A stretch of DNA of 64,000 nt from Pseudomonas asplenii (GTDB taxonomy: Bacteria; Pseudomonadota; Gammaproteobacteria; Pseudomonadales; Pseudomonadaceae): the NCBI RefSeq assembly GCF_001293465.1, contig NZ_JSYZ01000004.1, positions 1 to 64,000 of the forward strand, written 5' to 3'. Position numbers and translations under genes: made by a program. The notes beneath the pieces were generated by a model that was not told the DNA's origin, searched no databases, and worked only from the letters and a program-made list of their open reading frames with translations. Positions 42,611 through 52,720 of the stretch are shown in pieces (the first letter of the stretch is position 1; each line of letters starts with the position of its first letter).

Positions 42611-43867
42611 ATGGAACAGTCACTTAAACTTTTGCGCTTCCCTCTCGCGGCCCTGGCAGTCGTGGTGATGAGCGCTTGCGGTAAGGCACCGGTGGCAGCA
42701 GGCGGCGCGATGCCGGCGGCCAAGGTCAGCGTGGCCAAGGTCATCGAACAACCCGTCAACGAATGGGACGAATTCACCGGGCGCCTCGAGGCTCCGGAAA
42801 CCGTGGAGATCCGTCCGCGTGTCTCCGGCCAGATCGACCAGGTGGCCTTCACCGAGGGTGCGCTGGTGAAGAAGGGCGACCTGCTCTTCCAGATCGACCC
42901 CCGCCCCTACCAGGCCGAAGTCCATCGCCTTGAAGCCCAACTGCAGCAGGCCCGCGCCACGGCCAACCGTACCGCCAACGAAGCCGAACGCGGCAAGCGC
43001 CTGCTGACCAGCAACGCGATTTCCACCGAGCTGGCCGACACCCGTACCAGCACCGCCCAGGAAGCCAAGGCCGCGGTCGACGCGACCCAGGCACAACTGG
43101 ACCTGGCGCGCCTGAACCTGAGCTTCACCCGCGTCACCGCGCCGATCACCGGTCGTGTCAGCCGTGCCGAAATCACCGCCGGCAACATCGTCACCGCCGA
43201 TGTCACGCCGCTGACCAGCGTGGTCTCCACCGACAAGGTCTACGCCTACTTCGACGCCGACGAGCGGGTCTACCTCAAGTACACCCAGCTGGCCCGCCAG
43301 GGCAAGCGCGGCCAGACCACGCCGGTCTACCTCGGCCTGTCCAACGAAACCGGCAATCCGCACCTGGGGCAGATGAACTTCGTCGACAACCAGGTCAACC
43401 CACGCACCGGCACCATCCGCGGTCGCGCGGTGTTCGACAACAGCGACGGCAGCTTCACCCCAGGCCTTTATGCCCGCCTGAAGCTGGTTGGCAGCGGCAC
43501 CTACGACGCCGTGCTGATCAACGACGAAGCGGTCGGCACCGACCTGGGCAAGAAGTTCGTGCTGGTGATGGATGCCGACAAGAAGACCGCCTACCGCACC
43601 GTCGAGCTGGGTCCGAAGATCGAAGGCCTGCGCATCGTCCGCAGCGGCCTGAACAAGGATGACACCGTCATCGTCAAGGGCCTGCAGCGCGTGCGTCCGG
43701 GTTCACCGGTGGATCCGGAAGTGATCCCGATGGCCAGCAAGGAAACCCTCGCCGCCCTGGCGCAACAACGACAAGCCCTGGAAGCCAGCAACCTGTCCCA
43801 GGTCGCCCCGGCCAAGGCCGCCCCGACCCAGGCAAACAAGCTGGCCGCAGCGACTCCACGCGGTTAA
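42611..43867 (+). CDS. mexE: MexE, periplasmic adaptor of MexEF-OprN
   Basis: A 418-residue lipoprotein adaptor. The signal ends in the lipobox VVMSACGKAP. It has the adaptor order: VNEWDEFTGRLEAPETVEIR, lipoyl half VSGQIDQVAFTEGALVKKGD, the hairpin with LEAQLQQARATANRTANEAE, and the second lipoyl half RVTAPITGRVSRAEITAGNI. The DEFTGRLEAPETVEIRPRV run and the downstream pair identify it as MexE. The ATG is preceded by CCCCCC and no strong ribosome site. First gene of the operon; in P. aeruginosa this pump exports chloramphenicol, fluoroquinolones, trimethoprim and the quinolone-signal precursor. Confidence 0.93.
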   Translation: MEQSLKLLRFPLAALAVVVMSACGKAPVAAGGAMPAAKVSVAKVIEQPVNEWDEFTGRLEAPETVEIRPRVSGQIDQVAFTEGALVKKGDLLFQIDPRPYQAEVHRLEAQLQQARATANRTANEAERGKRLLTSNAISTELADTRTSTAQEAKAAVDATQAQLDLARLNLSFTRVTAPITGRVSRAEITAGNIVTADVTPLTSVVSTDKVYAYFDADERVYLKYTQLARQGKRGQTTPVYLGLSNETGNPHLGQMNFVDNQVNPRTGTIRGRAVFDNSDGSFTPGLYARLKLVGSGTYDAVLINDEAVGTDLGKKFVLVMDADKKTAYRTVELGPKIEGLRIVRSGLNKDDTVIVKGLQRVRPGSPVDPEVIPMASKETLAALAQQRQALEASNLSQVAPAKAAPTQANKLAAATPRG

Positions 43868-43879
43868 GGGATACACACG

Positions 43880-46800
43880 ATGAATTTTTCCCAGTTCTTC
43901 ATATCAAGACCGATCTTCGCGGCCGTACTGTCGCTGTTGATCCTGATCGCCGGTGCGATCTCGCTGTTCCAGTTGCCGATCAGCGAATACCCGGAAGTGG
44001 TGCCGCCGACCGTGGTGGTGCGGGCCAACTTCCCCGGCGCCAACCCCAAGGTGATCGGCGAAACCGTGGCCGCCCCGCTGGAGCAGGCGATCACCGGCGT
44101 CGAGAACATGCTCTACATGTCCTCGCAGTCGACCGCCGACGGCAAACTGACCCTGACCATCACCTTCGCCCTGGGCACCGACCTGGACAACGCGCAGGTG
44201 CAAGTGCAGAACCGCGTCACCCGTACCGAGCCCAAGCTGCCGGCCGAGGTGACCCGGATCGGTATCACCGTCGACAAGGCCTCGCCCGACCTGACCATGG
44301 TCGTGCACCTGACCTCGCCGGACCAGCGCTACGACATGCTCTACCTGTCCAACTATGCCCTGCTCAACATCAAGGATGAGCTGGCGCGCCTGGGTGGCGT
44401 GGGTGACGTGCAACTGTTCGGCATGGGCGACTACTCCCTGCGGGTCTGGCTCGATCCGAACAAGACCGCTTCGCGCAACCTGACCGCCACCGACGTGGTC
44501 AACGCCATCCGCGAACAGAACCGCCAGGTCGCGGCCGGTCAGTTGGGCGCCCCGCCCGCCCCGAACGCCACCAGCTTCCAGATGTCGATCAACGCCCAGG
44601 GCCGCCTGGTCACCGAGGAGGAGTTCGAGAACATCGTGATCCGTGCCGGCGACGACGGCGAGATCACCCGCCTGAAAGACATCGCCCGGGTCGAACTCGG
44701 CTCCAGCCAGTACGCCCTGCGCTCGCTGCTGAACAACCAGCCGGCGGTGGCGATCCCGATCTTCCAGCGTCCCGGCTCCAACGCCATCGAGATTTCCAAC
44801 GAAGTCCGGGCAAAAATGGAAGAGCTGAAGAAGGACTTCCCCCAGGGCATGGACTACAGCATCGTCTATGACCCGACCATCTTCGTCCGTGGCTCCATCG
44901 AGGCGGTGATCCACACCCTGTTCGAAGCCCTGGTGCTGGTGGTCCTGGTGGTGATCCTGTTCCTGCAGACCTGGCGCGCCTCGATCATCCCGCTGGTGGC
45001 CGTACCGGTGTCGCTGATCGGTACCTTCGCGGTCATGCATGTGTTCGGTTTCTCGTTCAACGCCCTGTCGCTGTTCGGCCTGGTACTGGCGATCGGTATC
45101 GTGGTGGACGACGCCATCGTGGTGGTGGAGAACGTCGAGCGCAACATCGGCCTGGGCCTGAGCCCGGTCGAAGCCACCAAGCGCGCCATGCGCGAGGTGA
45201 CCGGCCCGATCATCGCCACGGCGCTGGTGCTCTGTGCGGTGTTCGTCCCGGCGGCGTTCATTTCCGGCCTGACCGGCCAGTTCTACAAGCAGTTCGCCCT
45301 GACCATCGCCATCTCGACCGTGATCTCGGCGTTCAACTCGCTGACCCTGTCGCCGGCCCTGGCCGCGGTGCTGCTCAAGGACCACCATGCGCCCAAGGAC
45401 CGTTTCTCCAGGTTCCTCGACGCGCTGCTCGGCGGCTGGCTGTTCCGTCCGTTCAACCGCTTCTTCGACCGTGCCAGCCATGGCTACGTCGGTGCGGTGG
45501 CCCGTGTCATCCGCGTCAGCGGCGTGGCGCTGGTGCTCTACGCCGGCCTGATCGTGCTGACCTGGCTCGGTTTCTCGACCACCCCGACCGGCTTCGTGCC
45601 CGGCCAGGACAAGCAGTACCTGGTGGCCTTCGCCCAACTGCCGGACGCGGCGAGCCTGGACCGTACCGAGGACGTGATCAAGCGCATGTCCGACCTGGCC
45701 CTGAAACAGCCTGGCGTGGAAAGCGCGGTGGCCTTCCCCGGCCTGTCGATCAACGGTTTCACCAACAGCCCGAACGCCGGCATCGTGTTCGTCACCCTGA
45801 AGCCGTTCGACGAGCGCAAGGACCCCAGTGAGTCGGCCGGCGCCATCGCCGGTGCGCTGAACGGCAAGTACGCCGGGATCCAGGAAGCCTACATGGCGAT
45901 CTTCCCGCCACCGCCGGTTCAAGGCCTGGGCACCATCGGTGGCTTCCGCCTGCAGATCGAGGACCGGGGCAACCTGGGCTACGACGAGCTGTACAAGGAA
46001 ACCATGAACATCATTGCCAAGAGCCACAGCGTGCCGGAGCTGGCGAACCTGTTCACCAGCTACACCGTCAACGTGCCGCAGGTCGATGCCGCCATCGATC
46101 GCGAGAAGGCCAAGACCCATGGTGTGGCCGTCAGCGACATCTTCGACACCCTGCAGATCTACCTGGGTTCGCTGTATGCCAACGACTTCAACCGCTTCGG
46201 TCGTACCTATCAGGTCAACGTCCAGGCCGAACAGCAGTTCCGCCTCGAATCCGACCAGATCGGCCAGTTGAAGGTCCGCAACAACAAGGGCGAGATGATC
46301 CCGCTGGCGACCTTCATCAAGGTCAGCGACACCTCGGGGCCGGACCGCGTGATGCACTACAACGGCTTCATCACCGCCGAAATCAACGGTGCCGCGGCCC
46401 CGGGCTACAGCTCCGGCCAGGCCCAGGCGGCGATCGAGAAGCTGCTGCAGGAGGAACTGCCCAACGGCATGACCTACGAGTGGACCGACCTGACCTACCA
46501 GCAGATCCTCTCGGGCAACACCGCATTGCTGGTGTTCCCGCTCTGCGTACTGCTGGCGTTCCTGGTACTGGCGGCCCTGTATGAAAGCTGGAGCCTGCCG
46601 CTGGCGGTGATCCTGATCGTACCGATGACCCTGCTGTCGGCGATTGCCGGGGTGATCCTGTCCGGTGGCGACAACAATATCTTCACCCAGATCGGCCTGA
46701 TCGTACTGGTGGGCCTGGCGTGCAAGAACGCGATCCTGATCGTCGAGTTCGCCAAGGACAAGCAGGAAGAAGGTCTCGACCCGCTGAGCGCGGTACTGGA

Positions 46801-47059
46801 AGCCTGCCGCCTGCGTCTGCGGCCGATCCTGATGACCTCGGTGGCGTTCATCATGGGTGTGGTACCCCTGGTGTTCTCCAGCGGTGCCGGTGCCGAAATG
46901 CGTCATGCCATGGGTGTGGCGGTGTTCTCCGGGATGCTCGGCGTGACCTTCTTCGGTCTGCTGCTGACCCCAGTGTTCTATGTATTGATCCGCCGCTTTG
47001 TCGAGCATGGTGAAGCTCGCAAGGCTGCCCGGGCCCTCAAGCTGGAGGCGCAACAATGA
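43880..47059 (+). CDS. mexF: MexF, RND inner-membrane pump
   Basis: A 1059-residue RND transporter with twelve helices. It begins MNFSQFFISRPIFAAVLSLL. The proton-relay helix shows IGIVVDDAIVVVENVERNIG with the paired Asp, and the second half has GLACKNAILIVEFAKDKQEE. The length and opening match P. aeruginosa MexF. It starts 12 bases after mexE and overlaps oprN by four bases (ATGA). It supplies the drug-binding trimer of the tripartite pump. Confidence 0.95.
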   Translation: MNFSQFFISRPIFAAVLSLLILIAGAISLFQLPISEYPEVVPPTVVVRANFPGANPKVIGETVAAPLEQAITGVENMLYMSSQSTADGKLTLTITFALGTDLDNAQVQVQNRVTRTEPKLPAEVTRIGITVDKASPDLTMVVHLTSPDQRYDMLYLSNYALLNIKDELARLGGVGDVQLFGMGDYSLRVWLDPNKTASRNLTATDVVNAIREQNRQVAAGQLGAPPAPNATSFQMSINAQGRLVTEEEFENIVIRAGDDGEITRLKDIARVELGSSQYALRSLLNNQPAVAIPIFQRPGSNAIEISNEVRAKMEELKKDFPQGMDYSIVYDPTIFVRGSIEAVIHTLFEALVLVVLVVILFLQTWRASIIPLVAVPVSLIGTFAVMHVFGFSFNALSLFGLVLAIGIVVDDAIVVVENVERNIGLGLSPVEATKRAMREVTGPIIATALVLCAVFVPAAFISGLTGQFYKQFALTIAISTVISAFNSLTLSPALAAVLLKDHHAPKDRFSRFLDALLGGWLFRPFNRFFDRASHGYVGAVARVIRVSGVALVLYAGLIVLTWLGFSTTPTGFVPGQDKQYLVAFAQLPDAASLDRTEDVIKRMSDLALKQPGVESAVAFPGLSINGFTNSPNAGIVFVTLKPFDERKDPSESAGAIAGALNGKYAGIQEAYMAIFPPPPVQGLGTIGGFRLQIEDRGNLGYDELYKETMNIIAKSHSVPELANLFTSYTVNVPQVDAAIDREKAKTHGVAVSDIFDTLQIYLGSLYANDFNRFGRTYQVNVQAEQQFRLESDQIGQLKVRNNKGEMIPLATFIKVSDTSGPDRVMHYNGFITAEINGAAAPGYSSGQAQAAIEKLLQEELPNGMTYEWTDLTYQQILSGNTALLVFPLCVLLAFLVLAALYESWSLPLAVILIVPMTLLSAIAGVILSGGDNNIFTQIGLIVLVGLACKNAILIVEFAKDKQEEGLDPLSAVLEACRLRLRPILMTSVAFIMGVVPLVFSSGAGAEMRHAMGVAVFSGMLGVTFFGLLLTPVFYVLIRRFVEHGEARKAARALKLEAQQ

Positions 47060-48480
47060 GCAGTATGAAGGCCTTTCTCCCGAGCCTGCTGGTACTGGCG
47101 CTGAGCGCCTGTGCCGTCGGCCCGGACTACAAGACCCCCGACACCCCGGCGGCGAAGATCAGCGCCGCCAGCGATGACAGCGCCGATCGCAGGAACTTCG
47201 ACCGTGCGCGCTTCGAGGGTGTCTGGTGGCAACAGTTCGACGATCCGACCCTCAACCAGCTGGTCACCCAGTCCCTGAGCGGCAACCGTGACCTGCGCGT
47301 CGCCTTCGCCCGCCTGAAGGCGGCGCGGGCGATCCGCGACGATGTCAGCGACGATGCGATGCCGACCATCACCAGCCGCGCCAGCGCCAACCTCGGCAAG
47401 GGCCAGGTGCCTGGCCAGACCGAAAGCCGGGTCAACAGCGAACGCTATGACCTGGGGCTGGACATGGCCTGGGAAGTCGACCTGTTCGGCCGTATCCAGC
47501 GCAACCTGGAGGCCGCCGACGCCGACCAGCAGGCGGCCGAAGCCGACCTGTACCAATTGCAGGTGACGATGATCGCCGAACTGGTGGATGCCTACGGGCA
47601 ACTGCGCGGCGCGCAACTGCGGGAAAAGATCGCCCTGGCCAACCTGAAGAACCAGCAGGAGTCCCGGGGCATCACCGAAAGCCTGCGCGATGCCGGTGTC
47701 GGCGACCAGCTCGACGTGGTCCGCGCCGATGCCCGCCTGGCGGCGGTCGAGGCCAGCGTGCCGCAACTGCAGGCCGAGCAGGCCCGGCAGAAGAACCGCA
47801 TCGCGACCCTGCTCGGCGAGCGTCCGGACAGCCTGACGGTGGACCTGAGCCCGAAGGAGCTGCCGGCGATTTCCAAGGCCCTGGCCATTGGCAACCCGGG
47901 TGACCTGCTGCAGCGTCGGCCGGACATCCTCAGCGCCGAACGCAAGCTGGCCGCCGCCACCGCGCGGATCGGCGTGGCCAAGGCCGACCTGTTTCCACGG
48001 GTCAGCCTCAGCGGCTTCCTCGGCTTCACCGCCGGGCGTGGCTCGCAGATCGGCTCGTCGGCAGCCAATGCCTGGGCCTTGGGCCCGAGCATCACCTGGC
48101 CGGCGTTCAACCTGGGCAGCGTGCGGGCCCGTCTGCGCGGTGCCAATGCCGAGGCCGAAGGTGCCTTGGCGACTTACGAACAGCAGGTGCTGCTGGCCCT
48201 GGAGGAATCGCAGAACGCCTTCACCGACTACGGCAAGCGCCAGCAGCGGCTGATCTCGCTGATTCGCCAGAGCGAATCGAGCCGTGCCGCCGCCGACCTG
48301 GCCGCGATCCGCTATCGCGAAGGCAGCGTGGACTTCCTGGTGCTGCTCGATGCCCAGCGCGAACGCCTGGCCGCGGAAGACAGCCAGGCCCAGGCCGAGG
48401 TTGACCTGTATCGCGGCATCGTCGCGATCTACAAGGCACTGGGAGGCGGTTTCACGCCGCAGACCGTCGCCAGCAACTGA
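47056..48480 (+). CDS. oprN: OprN, outer membrane channel of MexEF-OprN
   Basis: A 474-residue outer membrane factor lipoprotein. The signal ends LVLALSACAVGPDYKTP with lipobox Cys. Typical segments are WWQQFDDPTLNQLVTQSLSG, MAWEVDLFGRIQRNLEAADA and LGPSITWPAFNLGSVRARLR in the two structural repeats. Third and last gene of the operon, translationally coupled to mexF and followed by a strong terminator. Confidence 0.94.
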   Translation: MSSMKAFLPSLLVLALSACAVGPDYKTPDTPAAKISAASDDSADRRNFDRARFEGVWWQQFDDPTLNQLVTQSLSGNRDLRVAFARLKAARAIRDDVSDDAMPTITSRASANLGKGQVPGQTESRVNSERYDLGLDMAWEVDLFGRIQRNLEAADADQQAAEADLYQLQVTMIAELVDAYGQLRGAQLREKIALANLKNQQESRGITESLRDAGVGDQLDVVRADARLAAVEASVPQLQAEQARQKNRIATLLGERPDSLTVDLSPKELPAISKALAIGNPGDLLQRRPDILSAERKLAAATARIGVAKADLFPRVSLSGFLGFTAGRGSQIGSSAANAWALGPSITWPAFNLGSVRARLRGANAEAEGALATYEQQVLLALEESQNAFTDYGKRQQRLISLIRQSESSRAAADLAAIRYREGSVDFLVLLDAQRERLAAEDSQAQAEVDLYRGIVAIYKALGGGFTPQTVASN

Positions 48481-48519
48481 TTCAAGCTCTCCCGGTTGGA
48501 TGCCCCTCCGACCGCTTCG

Positions 48520-48552
48520 GCCCCGCAGCCCTTGGGTTGCGGGGCTTTTTTT
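48520..48552 (+). terminator. intrinsic terminator of mexEF-oprN
   Basis: GCCCCGCAGC pairs with GTTGCGGGGC across a short loop, followed by seven T residues. It lies 40 bases after the oprN stop. Confidence 0.9.
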
Positions 48553-48711
48553 CATCCCTGAACAACACTGGGCGATAGTGTTACAGGATATTTCTTCGAC
48601 TTCGAAATACTCTAACGAACTGTCATTTCTGACAGTTACCGGGGAAGCAGGCGCTGGGTACGTTAAGGACGCGCATAGATCGTGCGCGCACTCATCGCAA
48701 GGAGAAGCGTC

Positions 48712-49996
48712 ATGAAAATTCCCCCTCGTCTTGTCACCTCACTTGGCCTGGCTATCGCCGTCGCCAACCTGGCCATGACGGCACAGGCTGCCGGATGGGC
48801 CTATAGCATCGGCAACGGCTCGTTCAGCCCTGGTGGCTGCTATCAATGATTCCCATGTGGCTGTGGGCAGGGCCGAAGGCACAAACTTCATCACCCGAGC
48901 CGTCTATGACACTACCGCTGGCGGGGCCACGGCCCTGCCCTCCCTGTTCGCCTCCCCCAGTGGCGTGCAAGCGAGCTGCACCGCCGACGCGGTCAATAAT
49001 GCGCCGCTCAGCACCGCCGTGGCCATTGGCACCTGTGAAGACGCCAACGAGGTAGGCCAGGGTGTCAAATGGAATCTGAACAATTCCAGTGCAGCCCCTG
49101 TGCAAATGCAACCACTGCCCCCTCTCGCCGCGCTGCACCTGGTAGCTGACGTAGAGACAGAAACCGTTGCCGTCAACCAGGCAGGTATCGTGGTGGGCAA
49201 CAGCATCAGCCCCACGGGGGTGAGCTCTCCGGTGTACTGGAGCGCCGCCGGGGCGGCGAACCTCCTGCAACCGCCGCTGCTCGGCTCGGTCGACAACTGC
49301 AACGTGGTGGATATCAATGACGCTGCGACCCCATCGGTCATCGGCAATTGCCCGGCGGGGGTCGGAGGCCTGGGAAAAAACCTGGCCGTGCTCTGGACCA
49401 CTCTCACCAGCAGCTATACCGTGTTAACCGTGCCCAGCGGGGCCAGCTACTGCGAGGCCAGTGCGATCAATGCAATCGGACAAATCCTCGGCACCTGCTA
49501 CTACACCGGCACCGGCAGCGGCACGCCCGGTGTGTATAAAACCGTGCAATGGCCGGCCGGCGGTACCAGCGCGCCAGCGGTGATGACGACCATCAACGGC
49601 AGTACCTCATTGCGTAACTCCGGGGTAGCCATGAATGCTTCGGGGCAGATCACCGGCAACCGGGTGAAAGCCGGCGGCTTGACCGGGCCCTTCGTCTGGG
49701 ACCCCGCAACAGGTACCAACGGCATCCCGATCCCACTCTTGTCAGGCAGTTCGCAAGCCGTCGCCAAGGCGATTTCCAACAATGGCATCGTCGTCGGTTG
49801 CGGCGAGGTCAATGGTGAAAGTGAAGCCTTTGCCTACCATCTCACCGGCGCTACGCTCATCCCGATCACTTCCCTTGGCGCCGGTGGCAACGACTGTGCC
49901 GACGCCATTTCTCCCAATGGCGCCTATACCGCAGGCATCAGCGAAGACGCGAGCGTAAGCCAGCAGGGAGACGGCGTGGTCGCCAACACCCCCTGA
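48712..49996 (+). pseudogene. secreted HAF-repeat protein broken by a frameshift
   Basis: The frame from ATG 48712, with GGAG well placed, encodes a signal peptide (AIAVANLAMTAQA) and AGWAYSIGNGSFSP, then stops at 48847. A second frame, shifted by one base, continues from about 48830 to 49996 with AAINDSHVAVGRAEG. It carries several HAF-type repeats such as AINAIGQILGTC, AMNASGQITGN and ISNNGIVVGCG, predicted to fold as a secreted beta-propeller-like domain. Joining the two frames gives a protein of about 425 residues with no other defect. The break is either a recent mutation or a sequencing error in a GC-rich run. The role of HAF proteins is not established. Confidence 0.75.
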
Positions 49997-50062
49997 GGCG
50001 GGCACGTGAAGGGTTCAGGGTTTGCACCTGAGTGTATTGGTTTGATCCAGAGGGATACTGAA

Positions 50063-50446
50063 ATGACTTCTATCGTTCTTTCGTCGTCGGCCTGTTCCGG
50101 GGAGACAAAAACGGCGTACTCCTTGCGCTCCCGAAAAGGGCTTGCATTGGCCTTGCTGGTTGCAGCGGGGATTATCTGCCCGCTGATCGCGACACCCAGC
50201 CAGGCCGCGCTCGCCTGCCGCACTACTTGCCATAGTAACGTGCCCGCCAGACCCCTGAGTTACGCTTCGGCTTACACTGTCGGATACAACAATGGGTACA
50301 ACAGTGGCTATAAAGCGGGTTACATAGCGGGCAACACCCATGCTCTTGCCATGCTATACAATGCAGGCTACGACTATGGCTTCTCAGGTGGTTACAGCGG
50401 CGGTTATCCCGCCCACCCGCCGATTTATCGCCCGGCCCGCTATTAA
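50063..50446 (+). CDS. small secreted Gly/Tyr-rich repeat protein
   Basis: A 127-residue protein with a long N-terminal signal (hydrophobic core GLALALLVAAGIICPLIA, cut after SQA). The mature part has four GY-N3 style repeats, GYNNGYNSGYKAGYIAG, and later AGYDYGFSGGYSGGYP, ending PPIYRPARY. Two Cys near the mature start (ACRTTCHS) could form a disulfide. I know no named family; it may be a low-complexity envelope or matrix protein. AGAGGG precedes the ATG. It stands alone with its own terminator. Confidence 0.65.
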   Translation: MTSIVLSSSACSGETKTAYSLRSRKGLALALLVAAGIICPLIATPSQAALACRTTCHSNVPARPLSYASAYTVGYNNGYNSGYKAGYIAGNTHALAMLYNAGYDYGFSGGYSGGYPAHPPIYRPARY

Positions 50447-50468
50447 GGCTGGCTGAGTGGGTTGCAGG

Positions 50469-50505
50469 AAAGGGATGAGTCCGGCAGCGGATCCATCCCT
50501 TTTTA
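50469..50505 (+). terminator. intrinsic terminator
   Basis: AAAGGGATG pairs with CATCCCTTT, with an inner TCCG/CGGA extension, and the stem ends in a T run. It lies about 22 bases after the Gly/Tyr-rich gene. Confidence 0.8.
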
Positions 50506-50647
50506 ATGGCTGATCAGTCAAGACCGCATTCAACGCCACCTTGATAGACCTCGTCGATCAAACCGTCAGATAAAGCGATTGGACAAGCCCGACCCGGACT
50601 TCTAGTCTACGCCTGCGTAAACCCCGCGCTTCAAGCAGTTCCTGCCC

Positions 50648-51547
50648 ATGATCGTCCGTCCCAAGCCGAACCTGTTCGCCATCCTGTTTTCCCTCAAGGG
50701 TTCGATCGCCCGCCGGATTGCCCTGCGTTGCCTGATGGTGACCCTCCTCGCCGCAGTCATCGTGCTGGTGGAAACCGCGCGCCCGGAGCTTTTTTCCAAG
50801 GTCAACGCCACGCCGTTCACCCTGCTCGGCCTGTCGCTGTCGATCTTCATGAGCTTTCGCAACAACGCCTGCTACGACCGCTGGTGGGAAGGCCGCAAAC
50901 AGTTGGGGCAGATGATCATCGATATCCGCTCGCTGATCCGCGAAAGCCAGGTGCTCGGCGAGGGTCCGCAGCGCACCGTGCTGTTGCGCGAGCTCTGCGG
51001 CTTCGCCCATGGCCTGATCGCCCGCCTGCGCCGGGAAGACGAACGCCAGGCCATCAGTCCCTGGCAGCAGGCCATGCCAGACCCCGGCCACCCGAATGTC
51101 ACCGACCAGTTGCTGCAAGGCATCGGCGCCCGTTGCCAGGCCCTGGCGCACCAGGGGTTGATCAGCGAATGGCGCTATACGGTGTTCGCCGGGCTGCTGC
51201 TCAGCCTCAGCCAGGTCCAGGCCAGTTGCGAACGGATCAAGCTGACACCACTGCCCTTCCCCTACAACCTGCTGCTGCACCGGACCATCTACCTGTTCTG
51301 CATCCTCCTGCCCTTCGCCATGGCCGAACCGCTGGGCTGGCTGACGCCGGTGTTCACCGCCATCGTCAGCTACACCTTCCTTGGCCTGGACGAGATTGGC
51401 GACGACCTGGAGGACCCGTTCGGCTTCGATGAAAACGACCTGCCCTGCAGCGCGATCCTGCGCACCGTGGAACGCGAAATCCTCGCCAGCCTCGGCCACC
51501 GCGACCTGCCGCCACCGCTGCAACCGGTGGAATACGTCCTCAACTGA
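50648..51547 (+). CDS. bestrophin-family channel protein
   Basis: A 299-residue inner membrane protein of the bacterial bestrophin family (UPF0187/YneE). Typical features are RIALRCLMVTLLAAVIVLVE, TPFTLLGLSLSIFMSFRNNA with the cytosolic CYDRWWEGRKQLGQM that follows, and the C-terminal FLGLDEIGDDLEDPFG acidic cluster. Bacterial homologues form pentameric ion channels, sodium-selective in the studied KpBest. The ATG is unambiguous. No operon partner: the next gene begins 78 bases downstream with different function. Confidence 0.88.
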   Translation: MIVRPKPNLFAILFSLKGSIARRIALRCLMVTLLAAVIVLVETARPELFSKVNATPFTLLGLSLSIFMSFRNNACYDRWWEGRKQLGQMIIDIRSLIRESQVLGEGPQRTVLLRELCGFAHGLIARLRREDERQAISPWQQAMPDPGHPNVTDQLLQGIGARCQALAHQGLISEWRYTVFAGLLLSLSQVQASCERIKLTPLPFPYNLLLHRTIYLFCILLPFAMAEPLGWLTPVFTAIVSYTFLGLDEIGDDLEDPFGFDENDLPCSAILRTVEREILASLGHRDLPPPLQPVEYVLN

Positions 51548-51625
51548 GCCCCGGGGTTTGACTCCGGGACGCTGCTGACCGAAGCTGGCAACCTCACGAA
51601 AAGCTCGCCAGCTCACGGACCCTGC

Positions 51626-52678
51626 ATGACGAAGCCCCGCCGCTATCTGCTGATCAGCCTGTCGCTACTGCTCGCCCTCGGCTTCATCTGGCACAAGCTG
51701 CCCGGCAAGCTGGCCGCGCCCCAGGCGCCGCACGTCAACTACGGCCAGGCGCTCAAGCAGGCGCACAACGGCCTGCCGGGGGCCGCGCGGGTGCTCTATC
51801 AGCAGTTGGCGCGCACCGATCTCTCGGACATCCGCCGCGCCGCGCTGCATGCCGAACTGCCCAACTACCCCAGCCCGCGCGCGCTGAAACTGGCCGATGC
51901 GGACCTGCAGAGCCCGTCGGCGCTGGTGCGCGAAGCGGCGATCCAGAGCATCGTCGGGCTGGTGCCAGGGGCCCAGCGCAGCCTGCTGCTGGGGCCGGTG
52001 CTGGAAGACAGCGAACAGGAAGTCCGTTTCGCCGCGGCCAATGCCATGCTCGGCCTCTCACCGGACGACCAGGGACTGTACTTCGGTCCGCTGCAGCAGG
52101 TGGTCGACGAATATGAACGCACCCTCAAGGCCCAGCCGGAAAGCGCCGAGGCGCAGTTCCAGCTGGCCCGGCTGTACCTGCATGAGGGGCAGCTGGACGA
52201 AGCCCAGCAGTCCCTGGAACGCGTCTCGCAACTGGAGCCGAACAACCTCAAGGCAGTGGTCGCGCAGGTCGAACTGCTGGATAAACGCAACCAGCCGGAC
52301 CAGGCCCGCCAGTTGCTGGCCAGGCAGTTGGAGCTGCAACCGCAGTCGGCCTACCTGCAACATGCCCTGGGTGTGTGGCTGTTGCACCACGGGCAGAGCG
52401 AATATGCGCTGCTGAGCCTGGCCAAGGCGGTGGAACTGGAGCCGGACAACAGCGAGTACCGCTTCAAGCTCGCCACGACCCTGCATGATCTCGACCAGCT
52501 CGAGGCCGCCCAGCGCCAGTTGGAGGAACTGGTCCAGCGCCACCCGGCGAACCGCAAGGCCCGGGTACTGCTGATCGCCTACTGGAAGGAAAGCGGCCAG
52601 TTGCAGAACGTGCAGATCCTGCTGGCCCAGCTGGAGCAGCAGAATCCGGATGACCCGGCGTTGCAGCAAGGCCTGTAG
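51626..52678 (+). CDS. membrane-anchored TPR protein
   Basis: A 350-residue protein with an N-terminal anchor helix (YLLISLSLLLALGFIW). Residues about 55-150 look like short HEAT-type helices (VREAAIQSIVGLVPGAQRSL, VRFAAANAMLGLSPDD). From about 170 there are five tetratricopeptide repeats, for example AEAQFQLARLYLHEGQLDEA and AYLQHALGVWLLHHGQSEYA. It is probably a periplasmic scaffold. The stop is 42 bases before the KaiC-like gene, so co-transcription is possible. The partner is unknown. Confidence 0.8.
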   Translation: MTKPRRYLLISLSLLLALGFIWHKLPGKLAAPQAPHVNYGQALKQAHNGLPGAARVLYQQLARTDLSDIRRAALHAELPNYPSPRALKLADADLQSPSALVREAAIQSIVGLVPGAQRSLLLGPVLEDSEQEVRFAAANAMLGLSPDDQGLYFGPLQQVVDEYERTLKAQPESAEAQFQLARLYLHEGQLDEAQQSLERVSQLEPNNLKAVVAQVELLDKRNQPDQARQLLARQLELQPQSAYLQHALGVWLLHHGQSEYALLSLAKAVELEPDNSEYRFKLATTLHDLDQLEAAQRQLEELVQRHPANRKARVLLIAYWKESGQLQNVQILLAQLEQQNPDDPALQQGL

Positions 52679-52720
52679 CCCTCCCACACAGACACAATAG
52701 CGCCGTTGAAGTGGGGAACC

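Noticed and set aside
43904..47056. 1050-codon open frame antisense to mexF
   Set aside because: Same GC-skew artefact; mexF is a clear family member on the other strand and the antisense protein is low-complexity His/Gln/Asp.
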